The notes under the pieces were generated by a model. That model made no database searches. It saw only the letters and a program-made list of their open reading frames with translations, and was not told the DNA's origin. A DNA stretch of 64,000 nt, from contig JAFKAC010000051.1 of assembly GCA_025766275.1 (NCBI GenBank), forward strand, positions 62,001 through 126,000, in the 5' to 3' direction. The DNA comes from Lactarius indigo (lineage: Eukaryota; Basidiomycota; Agaricomycetes; Russulales; Russulaceae). Both the position numbers and the translations under genes were made by a program. Positions 9,161 to 21,566 of this stretch are shown in pieces (the first letter of the stretch is position 1; each line of letters starts with the position of its first letter).

Positions 9161-12089
9161 TTCAACACCCTACCCCGTCAATCCACGAATACATTATCCC
9201 ATCCCCTACCTGCGCCCGTGACGCCTCTCGCGCTCGTCGGAGCCTCGGCTTAGGCCGGCATTGAGCATGCGGCATGCGGCTTCTGTCGCACTATCGCCGG
9301 CACCAGGTGGCCTTAAGGAGAAGATGCGAGCCGCCAGTAAATAGTCGGGATGTCAAACGCCTCGTAGGCACAGGACAAACAATGCCAGAGGCGGATGAGC
9401 ACCGCAGCAGAAATGTATGCAGCGCAGAATCGTGAGCGAGAAGGGAGCTGCGACTTGAATGCAGAGGCCGTCCATGATGAGGAGGGGTAGGCGACAGGAG
9501 CATGGCGCGGCGTATAGTGTGTCTGTTTGGGAAGGACAAGTGATAGGAGTTGGCGAGGAAATATACTCCTTGCATAAAAGGTATGACATGAGCGACACTC
9601 GTACGAGGGGACTGCTTGTGTACTTACATCAAAACGTTGGCAAATATGAACGCATTTCATCACGCATGCGTGTTATACCCAATTTTATCGGGAGAGCGAA
9701 GCGGGTCTGCAGTGAGCCTACTAGAAGGAAGTCGAGGGCAGGAGAGATGGGTGCTGTGAGAATATGCGTGAGCGATCCAGGAGTCGCTGGAAACATACTC
9801 ACGAGTCACGTCGCTCGTCTGTGCAGCGCTCGTAGTTCATACGCTTCAGCGTATTCGGGAGATTGGCCATCCTCTTCAACCTTGGCTCCTTTCTCGGTGC
9901 CTTCGTGAACCAGAATCGGCGCGCCATAAGCAAAGTTCCCATCTGGTGATGAGGGTAAAGACATTTCGGCTCCAAAGTTTGACCCTGCCCGCCGTCGCCA
10001 TGGCGCAGATGGCGTGCAAATTGTGAGATGGATTGCCGACGCACAGTGGAGGAAGTGTCTAATATCAGCCATCCGAGTCTCGATAGAGTCGAGGTTGAGG
10101 CCAGGATTGGTACGGCCAAGGCATCCTTGAATTCCAGGCTACGGTATCGATGGTGGGGTGTAGGGGAAACCGGAGCCGTGTAGAGGTGGAACGAACCCTA
10201 CTGGACAGGCGATAAGGACGGTCGCGGAGACAAGTGCTCGCTGCATGCATGGATGTGGGCGAATGCGGAGTAGAGATGCCATTTGGCATTTGGGTGCCAT
10301 TCCGTCTGTGAGTGAGAGGGCTGGAATTGGAGAGATAACGCACATTTCAACGTACCGAGCAATTTCTGACTCCAGCGAAAAACATTTCGTTCCGTTCGCT
10401 GCCCGAGTTATCACTCTGGAGAAGGGTGATGAAGGAGGCGCAAGAGGCGGCGGCTTGGGTCGACTTAGGATGACACTTGTCGAGCGCGAAGACGATGAGA
10501 GTGGGTCGGAGATGTCGGATTGGCTGACAAACAGTACCAATCACCGGACTTCTGCGTTCCGTTCCACATGAGTTCGCCATATCATATCATATACACTCTT
10601 CTAGTTCTTGCCCTACAGTACTAGTAATTTCAACTTCATCGCGACGGGACATAAGCAGGTCCCGCTTTTGAATAGGCCCCCACGACAATTCCGTTGGCAT
10701 TGACTCATTGATCGACGCTCTGCTCCTCTGCTTCCTGTGTTAAAACGTGCGCGCCGAGCAGCTACAGCTGTAGAACTACACGTATCACGGATAGATATGA
10801 CTGCGATGACATTTCATAACACCCGACACGTTTCGGAGACAGTTGAATAACTCAACGGGGGTCGTGCTGATCTGCGATAAGATAACGATAACTTAATTTG
10901 AACGCACCTAACTCGGTCCCATTTCCCTTCCGCAAGGCCAACCGTAGGTGCCAAAGAGAACTCGCCCCGTACCGTACAGCTATCGTGGAAAACAAGACGG
11001 GTCTTGAGATTTCTGCAGCTGGAGTCACCATGGCTGCCAGAGGTGGAGAAGAGGGGTGTCAAGACTGCCGTATAACCTTCGAGCCATTCTACTTTTGCGC
11101 GTACGAAACTCCAACGAGTGCCAGAACCTTGTCTGAGGTACTGCGTCACGCATGACTTGGAGCGAGCTACGGGAAACTTGAAGCACTATGAACTTGTACG
11201 TTCACCTACATGTGCTACGTGCGCAGTTCTATCTTGATAATACCCTTCTGATTAGTGCGCCCCAGAAATCCACCATAGGAAACGTAGATTGGGAGTAGTG
11301 TGCGGAATGTCTCGACGCGGAGGCGGTAGTGGCGACAGCTACTAGCGCGAAGGCCAGTCGGAAGAAAAGGAAGGAGGGCGGATGGCCGTTGTGAAATGGG
11401 ATATTCCTTTCGTCTAGTCGGTGGATTTGCGTACGGATTCTGGCACGGGACTTGAAGCTTGAAGGGCAAGCGACCGCAACTTGTGTCAAGGGAAAGGGCC
11501 TACGTCCATACTCGCACGCCTGGATAATCCCACCAGTGTGATGTCTACAGACGCAGGCACACGCGGCGGCCATTGATTGAAACAAACGAACCGAAAGAGG
11601 ACTGACAATGTTGACAGGTCGACACCCTTGAGAAAGATAGTCGTGAGCAAATGTTCACAGACCTTGGAACGCACCTGAGAGCCATCCCCGCTGTCATCCT
11701 CGCTCGTGGTGGCCCTCCCAAGCTCTGCCACTGCTTTGATGCGCGGCGCGTCATGACTCATAGTGGGCTTATCGCCAGAAGCACTCGTCCAGTAGGCTGA
11801 AAGACTCTTCTTCCATGCTATCAATGACCTCCAATAACCGTATTCTGACTGGCGTATCGGTACCTGGCATCGGTGTCGGCGGCTGAAGGTTGGGAAGCGT
11901 AAAGTCCTACGAGGGCTGGACGAACCCCTTCACGGGGCTGGACATAGGCAATGCGCACAACATGGATGTGTGCGAGAGGGTCCTAGTTGAATGCCGTTCC
12001 CATTCGTGAGAGTGGGTGAACGGGAGTGGGAGAAAGAGCACACGTCAAGGACTGAGAAGGAAGTTGCGTGTCGCGTTTGAACCGGTCCG
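9161..12089 (+). repeat. Downstream and upstream modules of a lost NLR copy
   Basis: From 9161 the sequence follows the downstream module of the NLR genes, then a distal upstream module containing the GACACTTGTCGAGCG segment (about 10470) and a GATA-rich motif (10875-10890). It ends with the gene-proximal element GAACCGGTCCG at 12079-12089, which elsewhere lies 140-200 bp before an NLR start codon. Here it breaks directly into another upstream module, so no gene follows. The block 9161 to about 10600 is nearly identical to 42280-43720; beyond it similarity to the 43.7-45.2 kb region continues at a lower level. No protein gene is supported. Confidence 0.6.
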
Positions 12090-13565
12090 CCTCCCACAAT
12101 AGTACGTTGTCATTGACAGAATTTCCACTCTAGCTTTACTTCCTGTATTACAACGTGCATCGCGACGAGTGTCTACCATAGAACCGTATGTTTCATGGAT
12201 AGATGCAGTGTGACTACATCAGTAGCGATAGCACGCGGAATAATTCGGGGAGAACTATTACCAATGTTTTGCGAAGAGCTAGTGATGATGGTGATAAGAT
12301 AACTTGACTGAAACAACCTACTTGACCCCAGGCCGTGATGAGCAACACTGAACCGACGTACAAGTCATTCAAGAGTGAGCTGAACCACAGATGTGACGAT
12401 GTCGTCTGTCAATCCAACTCCTTTCTTGTCTGCGACCCCCGCTGCAAGACCAGCTGGGACTAGTAAATACTGAAGGAAGCTCGCACCTCACCATACAGAT
12501 GTTGTGGAAAACACGATGAATCTCGAGTCCGATATAGCTGTAGTCACTGCGGATGTTGGAGTGGTGGAATGTCGTGGGGTGTCAAGACTGCTGATTGTGT
12601 CCTACCAATATGACGTGTGACCTTCGATCCCTTCTACTTTTGCGCAGACGGTACACGGCCTAATTAGTGCTCAGAAATCCGCTGTGAGCAATGTAGATCT
12701 GGAATGGGAAGCAGAGGTGATGGCGCCAGCATGCTCTAGCTCACAAGCCAGTCGGAAAGAAAGGTGCAAAAACGAGGGGAGACAATCACGCGCCGACTAC
12801 ACTCTGCTCATTGTTCGAAACCAACGAATGGAACGAGGGTTGATAACGTTGACATGTTGACGTCGACACCCCTGAGGAAGGTAGTCGCGAACAAACACTC
12901 ACAGGCTAGCCCTGTTACGCACCTAAAATAATCATCCCCACCGTCATCATCGCCCGTGGTGATCCCGGTATTTTGCCACCACCTTAGAGAGCAAGGTGTC
13001 GTATCGTCTAGTCAGCGTATCACATACCCCGAGCCAGCAGAGAGGCCATTCTTATACAATACCAATGGCCTCCAATGACCATATCCAGACTGAGGTTATC
13101 GGTGTCCGATATTGGTGTCGGCTGTTTGGGGATTATGGAGCCTATTGGGAACTTAACTTCCCACGAGGGTTGGACGAACCCTTTCACGGGGTTGTAAAGA
13201 ATCGCAGAGAGGCCGCTCACAAAGTAGATGCCTGCTAGAAAGGTCCATAATCGGATGTCGTTCCCATTGTGAGAGGGAGCGAAGGGGATCGACTCTGAAA
13301 AGGAGAGAAAAAGCGCACGTCGAGGATTGAAAAGGAGCTGTATAACTACCGGAGAACGCCGGTATGAGCGGTCCGGATATGTGCCATGAGCGCCTGTCTC
13401 AATCAAATTAACGCCGGCGACTTATCGTCATGTGTGCTGTGCGCAAGGCTGTGCCCCTTGCTGTGCCCGCTACATACACGGGGCACACGTTCCCACCCGA
13501 GAAACCTGGTCTTCGTCCTACTTTTTACCTACATTCTTATCGAACTCACAGTCGCGATAAACACG
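12090..13565 (+). promoter_or_regulatory. Upstream region of NLR gene A (gene E-like type)
   Basis: This region aligns by eye with the upstream region of gene E (about 53100-54637), for example GGACTATTACCAATGTT against GAACTATTACCAATGTT, and not with the region before genes B, C and D. The conserved CGGTCCGGATAT element is at 13369-13380, 198 bp before the ATG. No TATA box is clear. Confidence 0.5.
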
Positions 13566-16500
13566 ATGTCGACCAGTCTCAAGGCATCCTCCTCCACTCC
13601 AAACGTTCACCCGATCTTCGAGAAGGCGCTCAAAGAGTATAAGAAGAGGACCGGAAAAGAACTGTCTACCCATCCGCTTGCGGAGGAAATACGAGGCTGC
13701 GGTTCTATTGAAGCTATCCTCGCCGTACTTCAAGGGAAAGCTGACGAACTTCATCAATCCCAGAGCAGCGACGAGAGACTCACGAAGTGGCTTACCCCAA
13801 CCGTGAATGCCCTCAACGCGCTCTCTTCCACCCTTGGCGAGGGTGTTGGCACAGTGAGTCCCAGTATGTTGCCTTACTACAGGCATGAGTCCTAACGCCA
13901 AATTTAAGGTATTTCCTCCTACCAAAATCATCTTCTCTGCGATGAGTATCCTCCTTGTAGTGAGTTGGCCCTCTGCATAGACCCTGATAACCATGATGAC
14001 GCCATTTCCCACAGGCGGCAAGGGGCACTGCAGCGAGCCGCGATGTACTCATCGAGCTCTTCGAGAGAATTGAAAACTTTTTTGTACGCCTTCAGACCCA
14101 CACAGAAGTCCCACCGACAACACATATGACGAACGCGATGGGAGACATTATGGCCGAAGTGCTGTCCATGCTTGCCGTCGCGACGAAGGTGATGTATCAA
14201 AGCCGCAAGAGTGAGTTTATCTCTTCCGCTGGGCTTTCCCTTGCTGAAATTTGACCAGAAACGTTTCTTAAGAGGCTTGTGGGAAGGAACGATATCGAGG
14301 ACGCGTTGCTGAAGTTGGATAAATTGGAACAGGGAGAGCTCCGGATGGTGTCTGCGCAAGTGTTGAAGACCACCAGCGATCTCAAGGACGCCACTAGCAT
14401 TCTCAAGGACGGTGCGTAGCTCATTCAACTGGTGGCACAATTCATACTGAGCCTCTTCGGATTAGACGCGAAAGAAACAAAAGCGATGGTGCAACAGATC
14501 GCGAGCGATATGAGCTCCCGCGATTGTTCGTACTGCAATGACCTTATACCTGCTATTAATATAAGCTCACACACCGTCATAGGGGAACGGCTCCTCCAAG
14601 ACCTCCGAGGATGGCTGACCCCGCCTGATCCGTCAACCAATCACAACATCGCGTGCAGCGCTCAGCACGAGAGAACTGCGGCGTGGATTTTCAACGAGGA
14701 TGTATTTAAGAGCTGGGAGTCGTCGGGCTCCTTACTGTGGATTCATGGGAAAGGTATGGATGTTCTCACACTGCGGGTTTCATGCTTCACTGACCACTCC
14801 TTTCGTAGCGGGCTCAGGGAAGAGTATCCTCTGGTTCGCCATTCTGTATGTTTTGTCACCATATACAGATGCTTATGTCCTCCAGCTCTGCAATTGTTCA
14901 GCACGTCATCACCCTACGCGATGCCGGGTCGGCCTCCGTCGCCTATTTCTACTTTGATTTTAGAGATGACAATAAGAAGCATCGCCGCGGCCTCCTTTCT
15001 TCGCTTCTAATACAGCTCGCTTCCCGGTCGAGGCCTTGTCTCAATATGCTCTCCCACGTCTATTCGACCTATGACGCTGGCAAGGAGCAGCCCAATGAAC
15101 GTGCTTTGGTGCAATGCCTCAAAGGCATGCTGATGGCGCCATCCCTTTCTCAACTCCCTACTTACATCATCCTGGACGCCCTTGACGAGTGTCCCAACAC
15201 GTCCGGGATTCCAACTCCGCGAGGACACGTCCTCGAACTTGTAAAAGACCTTGTCGACCTGCGCCTTCCGAATCTACACATGTGCATGACCAGTCGCTGG
15301 GAGAATGACATCCGGACCGCTCTCGAGCCTTTGACATCGGATCACCTCTCCCTTCATGACCAACCTGGACAGAAGAACGATATCGTTGAATACGTCAGCG
15401 CCGTTGTTCAATCCGACCCCCAAATAATAAGTTGGCGGGAAGCTGACAAGAATTTAGTAATCGAGACGCTCTCGGAGAAGGCTGATGGCATGTAAGGCGA
15501 TATTTTGTTCTCCTCAATACTTCCCTAATATTGATCATACAGGTTCCGATGGGTGTTTTGTCAGTTGGAGGTATTGAGACATTGTCTCGCTCCCAGCCTC
15601 CGGCGTCAACTCAACGAATTACCGAAAACCCTGGACGAGACGTACGAGCGGATTTTGAAAGAGATTGAGTCCACGAACCAAGGCCAATACGCGCGTCGTC
15701 TGTTGAGTTGCCTTGCTGTGGCTCGTCGGCCGCTTCGTGTTGAAGAACTTGCAGAGGTACTTGCGTTTGACCTTGATACGGCTGAGGGAGAGATCCCAAC
15801 ACTCCATGTGGAATGGCGCTGGGAAGACCAAGAACGAGCGGTATTGTCTGCTTGTTCGAGCTTGGTTTCCATTGTCCACGGGAATCTCTACGGCGAATAT
15901 TGTCAGGTTGTCCAATTTTCGCATTTTTCGGTGAAAGAATACCTCACATCGAATCGTCTTGTCACCACGAGCGGAGATGTTTCACGGTACCACATCCTTC
16001 CTGAACCTGCACACTTGATACTTGCGCGTGCCTGCCTTGGAGTTCTACTCAACTTGGATAATCGCATTGACAAGGAGTATAAGGACATCCCTCTGCTCAG
16101 GTATGGCGCCGAACACTGGGCCTCCCATGCTCAGGTCGGGAAGGCGTCCTCACACCTGAGGGATGCGATGGAGACACTCTTTGACTTAGACAAGCCATTC
16201 TTTTTGAATTGGAAGCGGACACACGACATAGACCCTTATATATCTGGGTATTGGAAAGACAACCGACTCCATCCCCCACCCTTGTACTATGCCGCTCTTT
16301 GTGGGTTCTATGACCTCGTTCGGTGCCTCGTTGTTAAATACCCAGAGCAAGTAAATTTCCATTATGGAAACCTCGAGAGTCCCTTGGTCGCGGCCCTATC
16401 CAGAAAGCACTTTCGGATTGCCGAGCTCCTGGTTGAACACGGCGCGCATATCAATGTTCGCGGACACCCCCCGCTTTTCCATACAATCCTATGTTTAGGA

Positions 16501-18348
16501 GATGCTCATGTCGACGCCGTGCAATTTCTGCTCAGACGTGGTGCAGATGTGAACGCCATGGAGGAGCATTTTTGGACTCCGCTCCATATAGCAGCAGAAA
16601 GGGGAAATCTCAAGGTAGCTCAGATGTTACTCGAACACGGGGCACAAGTCGATTATCGGAACGACAAGGGGCAAACCCCATTACACTTAGTGTCGAACAG
16701 GAGGTCCGGCAAATATGAAGGCGAACTTGAACGTGAACGTGCTATTCTTGCGCGAATATTGGTGGAGCGTGGTGCGGACGTGATGGCACGAGACGAGGAC
16801 AGAGCAACCCCATTACATTTCGCATCATCTTTCGCACGGGCCGAGATTACCCGGCTGTTGCTGGATCATGGCGCAAACGCCCGGGCCGAGAATATCCAAG
16901 GCCGGAGCCCACTGCACAAGGTGTCACGAGGCATCTACCAACATAAAACGTATCCTTACCTTGAACTTGGTTCCGAAGACCCAGAATATCACCGCAAAAT
17001 AGCTCCCGGTGTCGCCTCGCTCCTACTAGAGTGTGGCGTGGGCGTGAACGCACTGGATGAGGACCACGCAACCCCGTTACACTTCGCGTCTTCTTCTGGG
17101 ATGCTCGAGGTCGCCCGACTGCTGATTGGTCATGGCGCTAAAGCCGATGCAGAAAATGTTTGGGGCCAGACCCCCCTGCACCTAGTATCTCATTACGAGT
17201 TCGAGAGCGAAAATCCCAATGTCGCACGGCTACTACTGGGGCTCGGCATGAATGTGAATGCGCAAGATAAGGACCAGGCAACCCCTTTACACTTTGTGTG
17301 TTACAATGGGCACTTTGAGACAGCACTGGTGTTGCTCGACCACGGAGCAGAAGTCAACGCGCAGAATGCTGATGGCCAGACCCCATTACACTGTGCCGCC
17401 AAGTCTGACGTATGCAATAATGCCCGTGTTGTACGGCTAATGTTGGAGCGCGGCGCGGACGTGAATGCACGAGACAAGAACCAGGCAACTCCGTTACATT
17501 TGTTTTACCCTTACTACTCGACTGAGGCCGCTCAGGTGCTGCTTGACCACGGTGCCGAAACCGATGCACAGAATGCAGATGGCCAGACCCCATTGCACTA
17601 TTTAACACTATCTCCACGTTTCCTCAACCTTCATTATTTCGCGCTGCTATTGTTAGAACATGGCGCGGAAGTAAATGCACAAGACAAAACCCAGGCAACC
17701 CCGTTACACTTGGCATCCAACTATGGGCTTGTCGATGTTGCAGAGGTGCTACTTGACCACGGGGCAAGTGCTAATGCGAAGGACATCTGGGGCCAGACAC
17801 CGTTGCACAGAATATCGCAGAGTTTAGATAATCGTGGATTCGGTCCCGATGTTGTGCGGCTATTGTTGGAGCGCGGCGCGGATGTAAATGCTCAAGATGA
17901 AGAAAATATAATCCCGTTACATTTGGCATTCTACTATGGTAATGTTGATGTTGCAGAGGCGCTGCTTGACCATGGGGCGTGGACTTACGCGGAGGACATC
18001 CGAGGCCAGACACCATTACATCTAGTGGTAATAGGCGATCACGACTTCAACAGTTTCACAGCAGGGGTGTCGTGGAATCGAAAAAGCTATCCAGACAGGG
18101 CTATTCATCTCGCACGACAATTACTGAAGCGCGGTGCAGATGTGAATGCACAAAACAAGGACCTCGAAACCCCGTTACACCTGGCGACATGCCTTCGATT
18201 ACTCGAGATGGCGCGATTCCTTCTCAAGCATGGTGCCGACATCAATGTGAAGAACTTGGAGGGAAAATCAGCTTTGCAGCTTGCTTCAAGGAGAAAGAGG
18301 AAGGCATTGAGGCGATTGTTGTCAGAATACTCTGCCAAGCAAGCATGA
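13566..18348 (+). CDS. NLR gene A: Goodbye-like / NACHT / ankyrin STAND receptor
   Basis: Nine exons give a 1451-residue protein: 13566-13853, 13909-13959, 14015-14210, 14259-14411, 14466-14525, 14583-14753, 14809-14833, 14886-15491 and 15543-18348. Residues 1 to about 210 form a helical domain like the fungal STAND Goodbye domain, followed by a two-copy heptad linker (TSDLKDA). NACHT has Walker A HGKAGSGKS (about 303-311), assembled over two introns, and Walker B IILDALDE (about 409-416); the sensor-1 position reads MTSRWENDI. A helical region (521-762) precedes about 19 ankyrin repeats, from 763 to near the C-terminus. By family knowledge it is a cytosolic ATP-dependent sensor; the ligand is unknown. 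An in-frame TAG at 14417 falls inside a 54-bp intron shared by all five paralogs. Exons 2-8 are nearly identical to gene C. The first acceptor is TAAG where the others have CAG. All frames and phases close. Confidence 0.9.
14372..14411 (+). repeat. Heptad linker minisatellite, 2 copies (gene A)
   Basis: Two 21-bp units encode T-S-D-L-K-D-A type heptads between the N-terminal domain and NACHT. The last codon is split by the following intron. This is the shortest form of the array, shared with gene C. Confidence 0.8.
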
Positions 18349-21300
18349 TATGTAGTCGTGATGGGCCTGCTCTACGATATAGTGTAGAAACATTGCTTTT
18401 TTCGATATATTTATTCGGATACACAGATAGTAGGTACAGTATTGGCCGTACATGAAGCGTATTGAAGATCCCGCGCGTCACCTCTGCCCGGCCCGGCCCG
18501 GCCATTCGCGAAAACGTTGTCCCTAGCCCTTCGCTCATGACAAGCGTTCTGTGCTTCGTCAGTAGCCCAACACGGGCAGGGATAGGCGCACCCCGTGTCA
18601 CGCAGCATGGTGGGGCCGTCGAGCACATCACACATAACATCACCACTGGCGCCCGGTGGCCTCACGGAAGATGCAAGCGCGGGTGGTAAATGGTCAGAAA
18701 GTCAAACACCCCATGAGAATGGAGGGGACGAATAACGCTAGAAGGCAGAAAAAACCGCACTGGGAGACGCGCAACAAGCAGAATTATGTAAGCGAGAAGC
18801 GATGTGCTATCTATATGCGTTGGCTATCCATGTATGGAAGGGAACGAGTAGTGAGTGACTATATTTAGAGGACGCACGTTGAATATTTCAATATATGTGC
18901 TGAACTCTCGCAGGAATTGCTCGCCGGTCGATGGGAAACCTGCGTCGGGCGCTGTGTGTTGGGAGAACGAGGACGGCGAGAGAGGGGTTGGCGGGGGAGC
19001 GTAGTCCTTGGAAAAGAAAGGTATGAGACGAATGCTTCTAGTACAAGAGGACTGTGCCGCACAGTGCTTACACTTGAAAGTTGGCAAATACAGACATTGT
19101 TCGTCCCAGACGGACATGCGAACTTGACTTTTGTCTGTGGACCAATGTCGGTGTCATCGAATTTCCACGCCTCGGTACCAATGGGAGGCGTTGGGGACCC
19201 GACGTCCTGCGGACGTGAGACAAATCCTACCAGATGTGTGGGAAAGGCGGCGGCGGAGATAGCCACCCGTTGCGTGGATGTGGCGCGAGTTGGTGTAGAG
19301 AGGACCGTTTGGGTGCCATTCCAACTTTGCTTCAGAGAATTACAGTAGAACGGGAGAGACAACAAGCCCTTTGATGGACCAGGACAAAAAAACTCACTGT
19401 CTATTGCCCAAAGGGAGCGACGCTTTGGGCGTGCCGATCATGAACGCCGCGTGGACAGTGAGGGACACAAGAAAAATGCCTGTACCGAGAATGTGCATGA
19501 GGGATGAAGCTAGATGAAATACGTTTTCGAAAGCAAGTTAGAAAGTGCAGGAAGAGAGTGCAGGAAACTTGTCTACACTGGTTGTCTTGTCGTTGGTTAC
19601 TCCTTGCGAGGATGCGGGTGAGCGGAGTAAAGCTATTCGGATGGCATGCCGTTTGTGTGAGTGGGTACTAAAAGAACGTGTACAGGAACAATAACGCACA
19701 TCAAGAGGGAAAGCACTTTCTGACTTCAGCAACATTTTGTTCGCTCCTTTCATTGCCCGATGGGAACCCTGCTCCTGGAGCACCAGCTTAGAGAATGCAA
19801 GGGAGAGGAGGCAGTATTGTGATGCGTGAAGAGCAAGGTAGCGCGGCTTTACTGTAGTCGATGTCGAGATTGCTTAATTCGAGGGTATGACACTTGTCGA
19901 GCGAGAAGACGATGAGAGTGAGTCGGAGATGTCGGTTTGGCTGACAAACAGTACCAATCACCGGACTTCCACGATCCTCGCATTCCGTTCCACATGAGTT
20001 CGCCATTTTATATAAACTCTTCTAGTTCTCACGCTGCAGTACTTTTCACTTCATCGCGACGGAACATAAGTAGACAGCGCCTTCGAATAGGCCTCCCACG
20101 ACAATTCCGTTCTCATTGAGTTATTGATCGACATTCCACCCATCTGTTTCCTCCATTACAATGTGCGTTCTGAATAACTACCGTCGTAGAACTGCATGCA
20201 TCATGTGTATAAGTGGCTGCAATGTCATTGATAGCACTCAGAACGTTTCGGAGTTATTGAAGAACTCAACGGGGCTGTACTGATCTGCGATTAAGATAAC
20301 GATAACCTAATTGGAACGCACCCAACTCAGCTCCTTTCGTGTCCACGACTCCTTCCGCAAGACCAACTAGAAGTGCCAAAGAGAACTCACCCCATACCAT
20401 GCAGCTATCAACGGGTCTCGAGTTTGGGACAGATGCAGTCACCGTGATTGCTAGAGGTTGAGAGGAGGGGGGTGTCAAGACTGCGGTGTAACCTTCGAGC
20501 CATTCTACTTTTGCACGGACAAAACTCCTACGAGTGCGAGTTCACGCATACGTGCTGCGTGGGCTGTTCTACCTTGATAGTACCCTGCCTGGTTAGTGCG
20601 CCCCAGAAATCCATCATGAGTAACGCAGATTGGGAGTGAAGTGCGGAATTGCTTGACGTGGTGGCAGTGCCGGAGGTAAATACTAGCACAAAGGCCAGTT
20701 GGAAGACAAGGTATGGGAAAGAAGGAGGGTAGATGGTCGTCGTGCAATGGGATATCGATTTCGTCTAGAAGTTGGTTAATGTGCACAGGGACTCTGGAAC
20801 GGGGCTTGAAGGACAAGCGAGTGCAACTGGTGCCAAAGAAAAGGGCCGAGGTTCACACTCGTTCGCTAATCCTAATGTCGACAGACGGAGGCAAACGCAG
20901 CGACCACGCTCTGGTCATTGATCAAACCAAACGAACCAAATGAGGGTTGACGACGGTGACAGGTCGACGCCCTGGAGGAAGAAATATTGCGAACAGAAGT
21001 TGACAGACCACCCTGGTACGCACCTAAAAGCGACATCCCTGCCGTCATCTTCACTCATAGTGGCCCTCCCAAGCTTTGCCACAGCCATGGTATGCGGCAC
21101 GTCGTAACCCCTAGTGAGCATAACGTCAGAAGCACTCGCCCAGTAGGCTGCGAGACAGTTCCTCCATGCTAACAATGACCACCGACGACCATATTCTTAC
21201 TGGCGTATCGGTATCTGGCGTCGGTGTTGGCGGCTGAGGTTGGGGCCGTAACGTCGTACGAGGGCTAGATGAACCCCTTCATGGGGCCGGACAGAGGAAA

Positions 21301-21566
21301 TGCGCAAAAAATGGCTGCGGCGAGAGGATCGTGGTTGGATGCCGGCCCCATTCGTGAGAGGGGGAAAACGGGAACGAGAGAAAGAGCACACATCGAGGAC
21401 TGAGAAGGAGCTGCATGTCGCGTTTGAACCGGTCCGGATATTTCCCGATGAGCGCCTGTGCGAAAGGCTTTGCGCGCTGCCTGCACGCATTCCCATCTGA
21501 GAACGTGGTCCTCGGCTCGCATTTTCGACCTGCACCCATATCGAACTCAAAGTCACCAGAATTACG
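18349..21566 (+). repeat. A-B intergenic region: one downstream plus one upstream module
   Basis: It starts with the downstream module shared by all genes (TATGTAGTCGTGATGGGCC after the stop) and continues into an upstream module with the GACACTTGTCGAGCG segment (about 19890), a GATA-rich motif (about 20288) and the proximal element GAACCGGTCCGGATAT at 21426-21441, about 140 bp before the gene B ATG. It also holds the intact target AGCACACATCGAGGACTGAG (21387-21406), which is split by a transposon before gene C. No reading frame here is convincing. Confidence 0.6.

Noticed and set aside
9459..9908. A 149-codon plus-strand frame, also present at 42581-43030
   Set aside because: It is duplicated only because the whole block is; the diverged modules at 29.5-30 kb and 51.1-51.4 kb do not keep the frame, and there is no recognisable domain.
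10245..10571. Open frame of 108 codons, repeated at 43367 and partly at 30399
   Set aside because: The frames start and end differently in each copy, with frame-breaking indels between them; it is intergenic module sequence.
14417..14419. In-frame TAG in exon 4 of NLR genes A, B and C (14417, 22477, 34289), suggesting three pseudogenes
   Set aside because: In all five paralogs the stretch from GTGCGT to GGATTAG or GGATCAG is exactly 54 bp with GT-AG ends, and removing it keeps the frame in every copy. The TAG is intronic.
14834..14885. Alternative donor GTATGT, or no intron, after WFAI in the NACHT domain (read-through in gene D)
   Set aside because: Using the donor GTTCGC gives 48-52 bp introns and the family-typical SGKSILCSAI in all five genes; the alternatives give 23-40 bp introns or work only in gene D.
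16500..18300. Tandem repeats resembling a CRISPR or satellite array
   Set aside because: The repeats are ankyrin codons of unequal spacing inside a long open frame, and the organism is eukaryotic.
18105..18338. Many antisense frames over the ankyrin exons (for example 15475-15804 analogues and 57623-58078)
   Set aside because: They shadow the repeated ankyrin coding sequence and carry no domain of their own.
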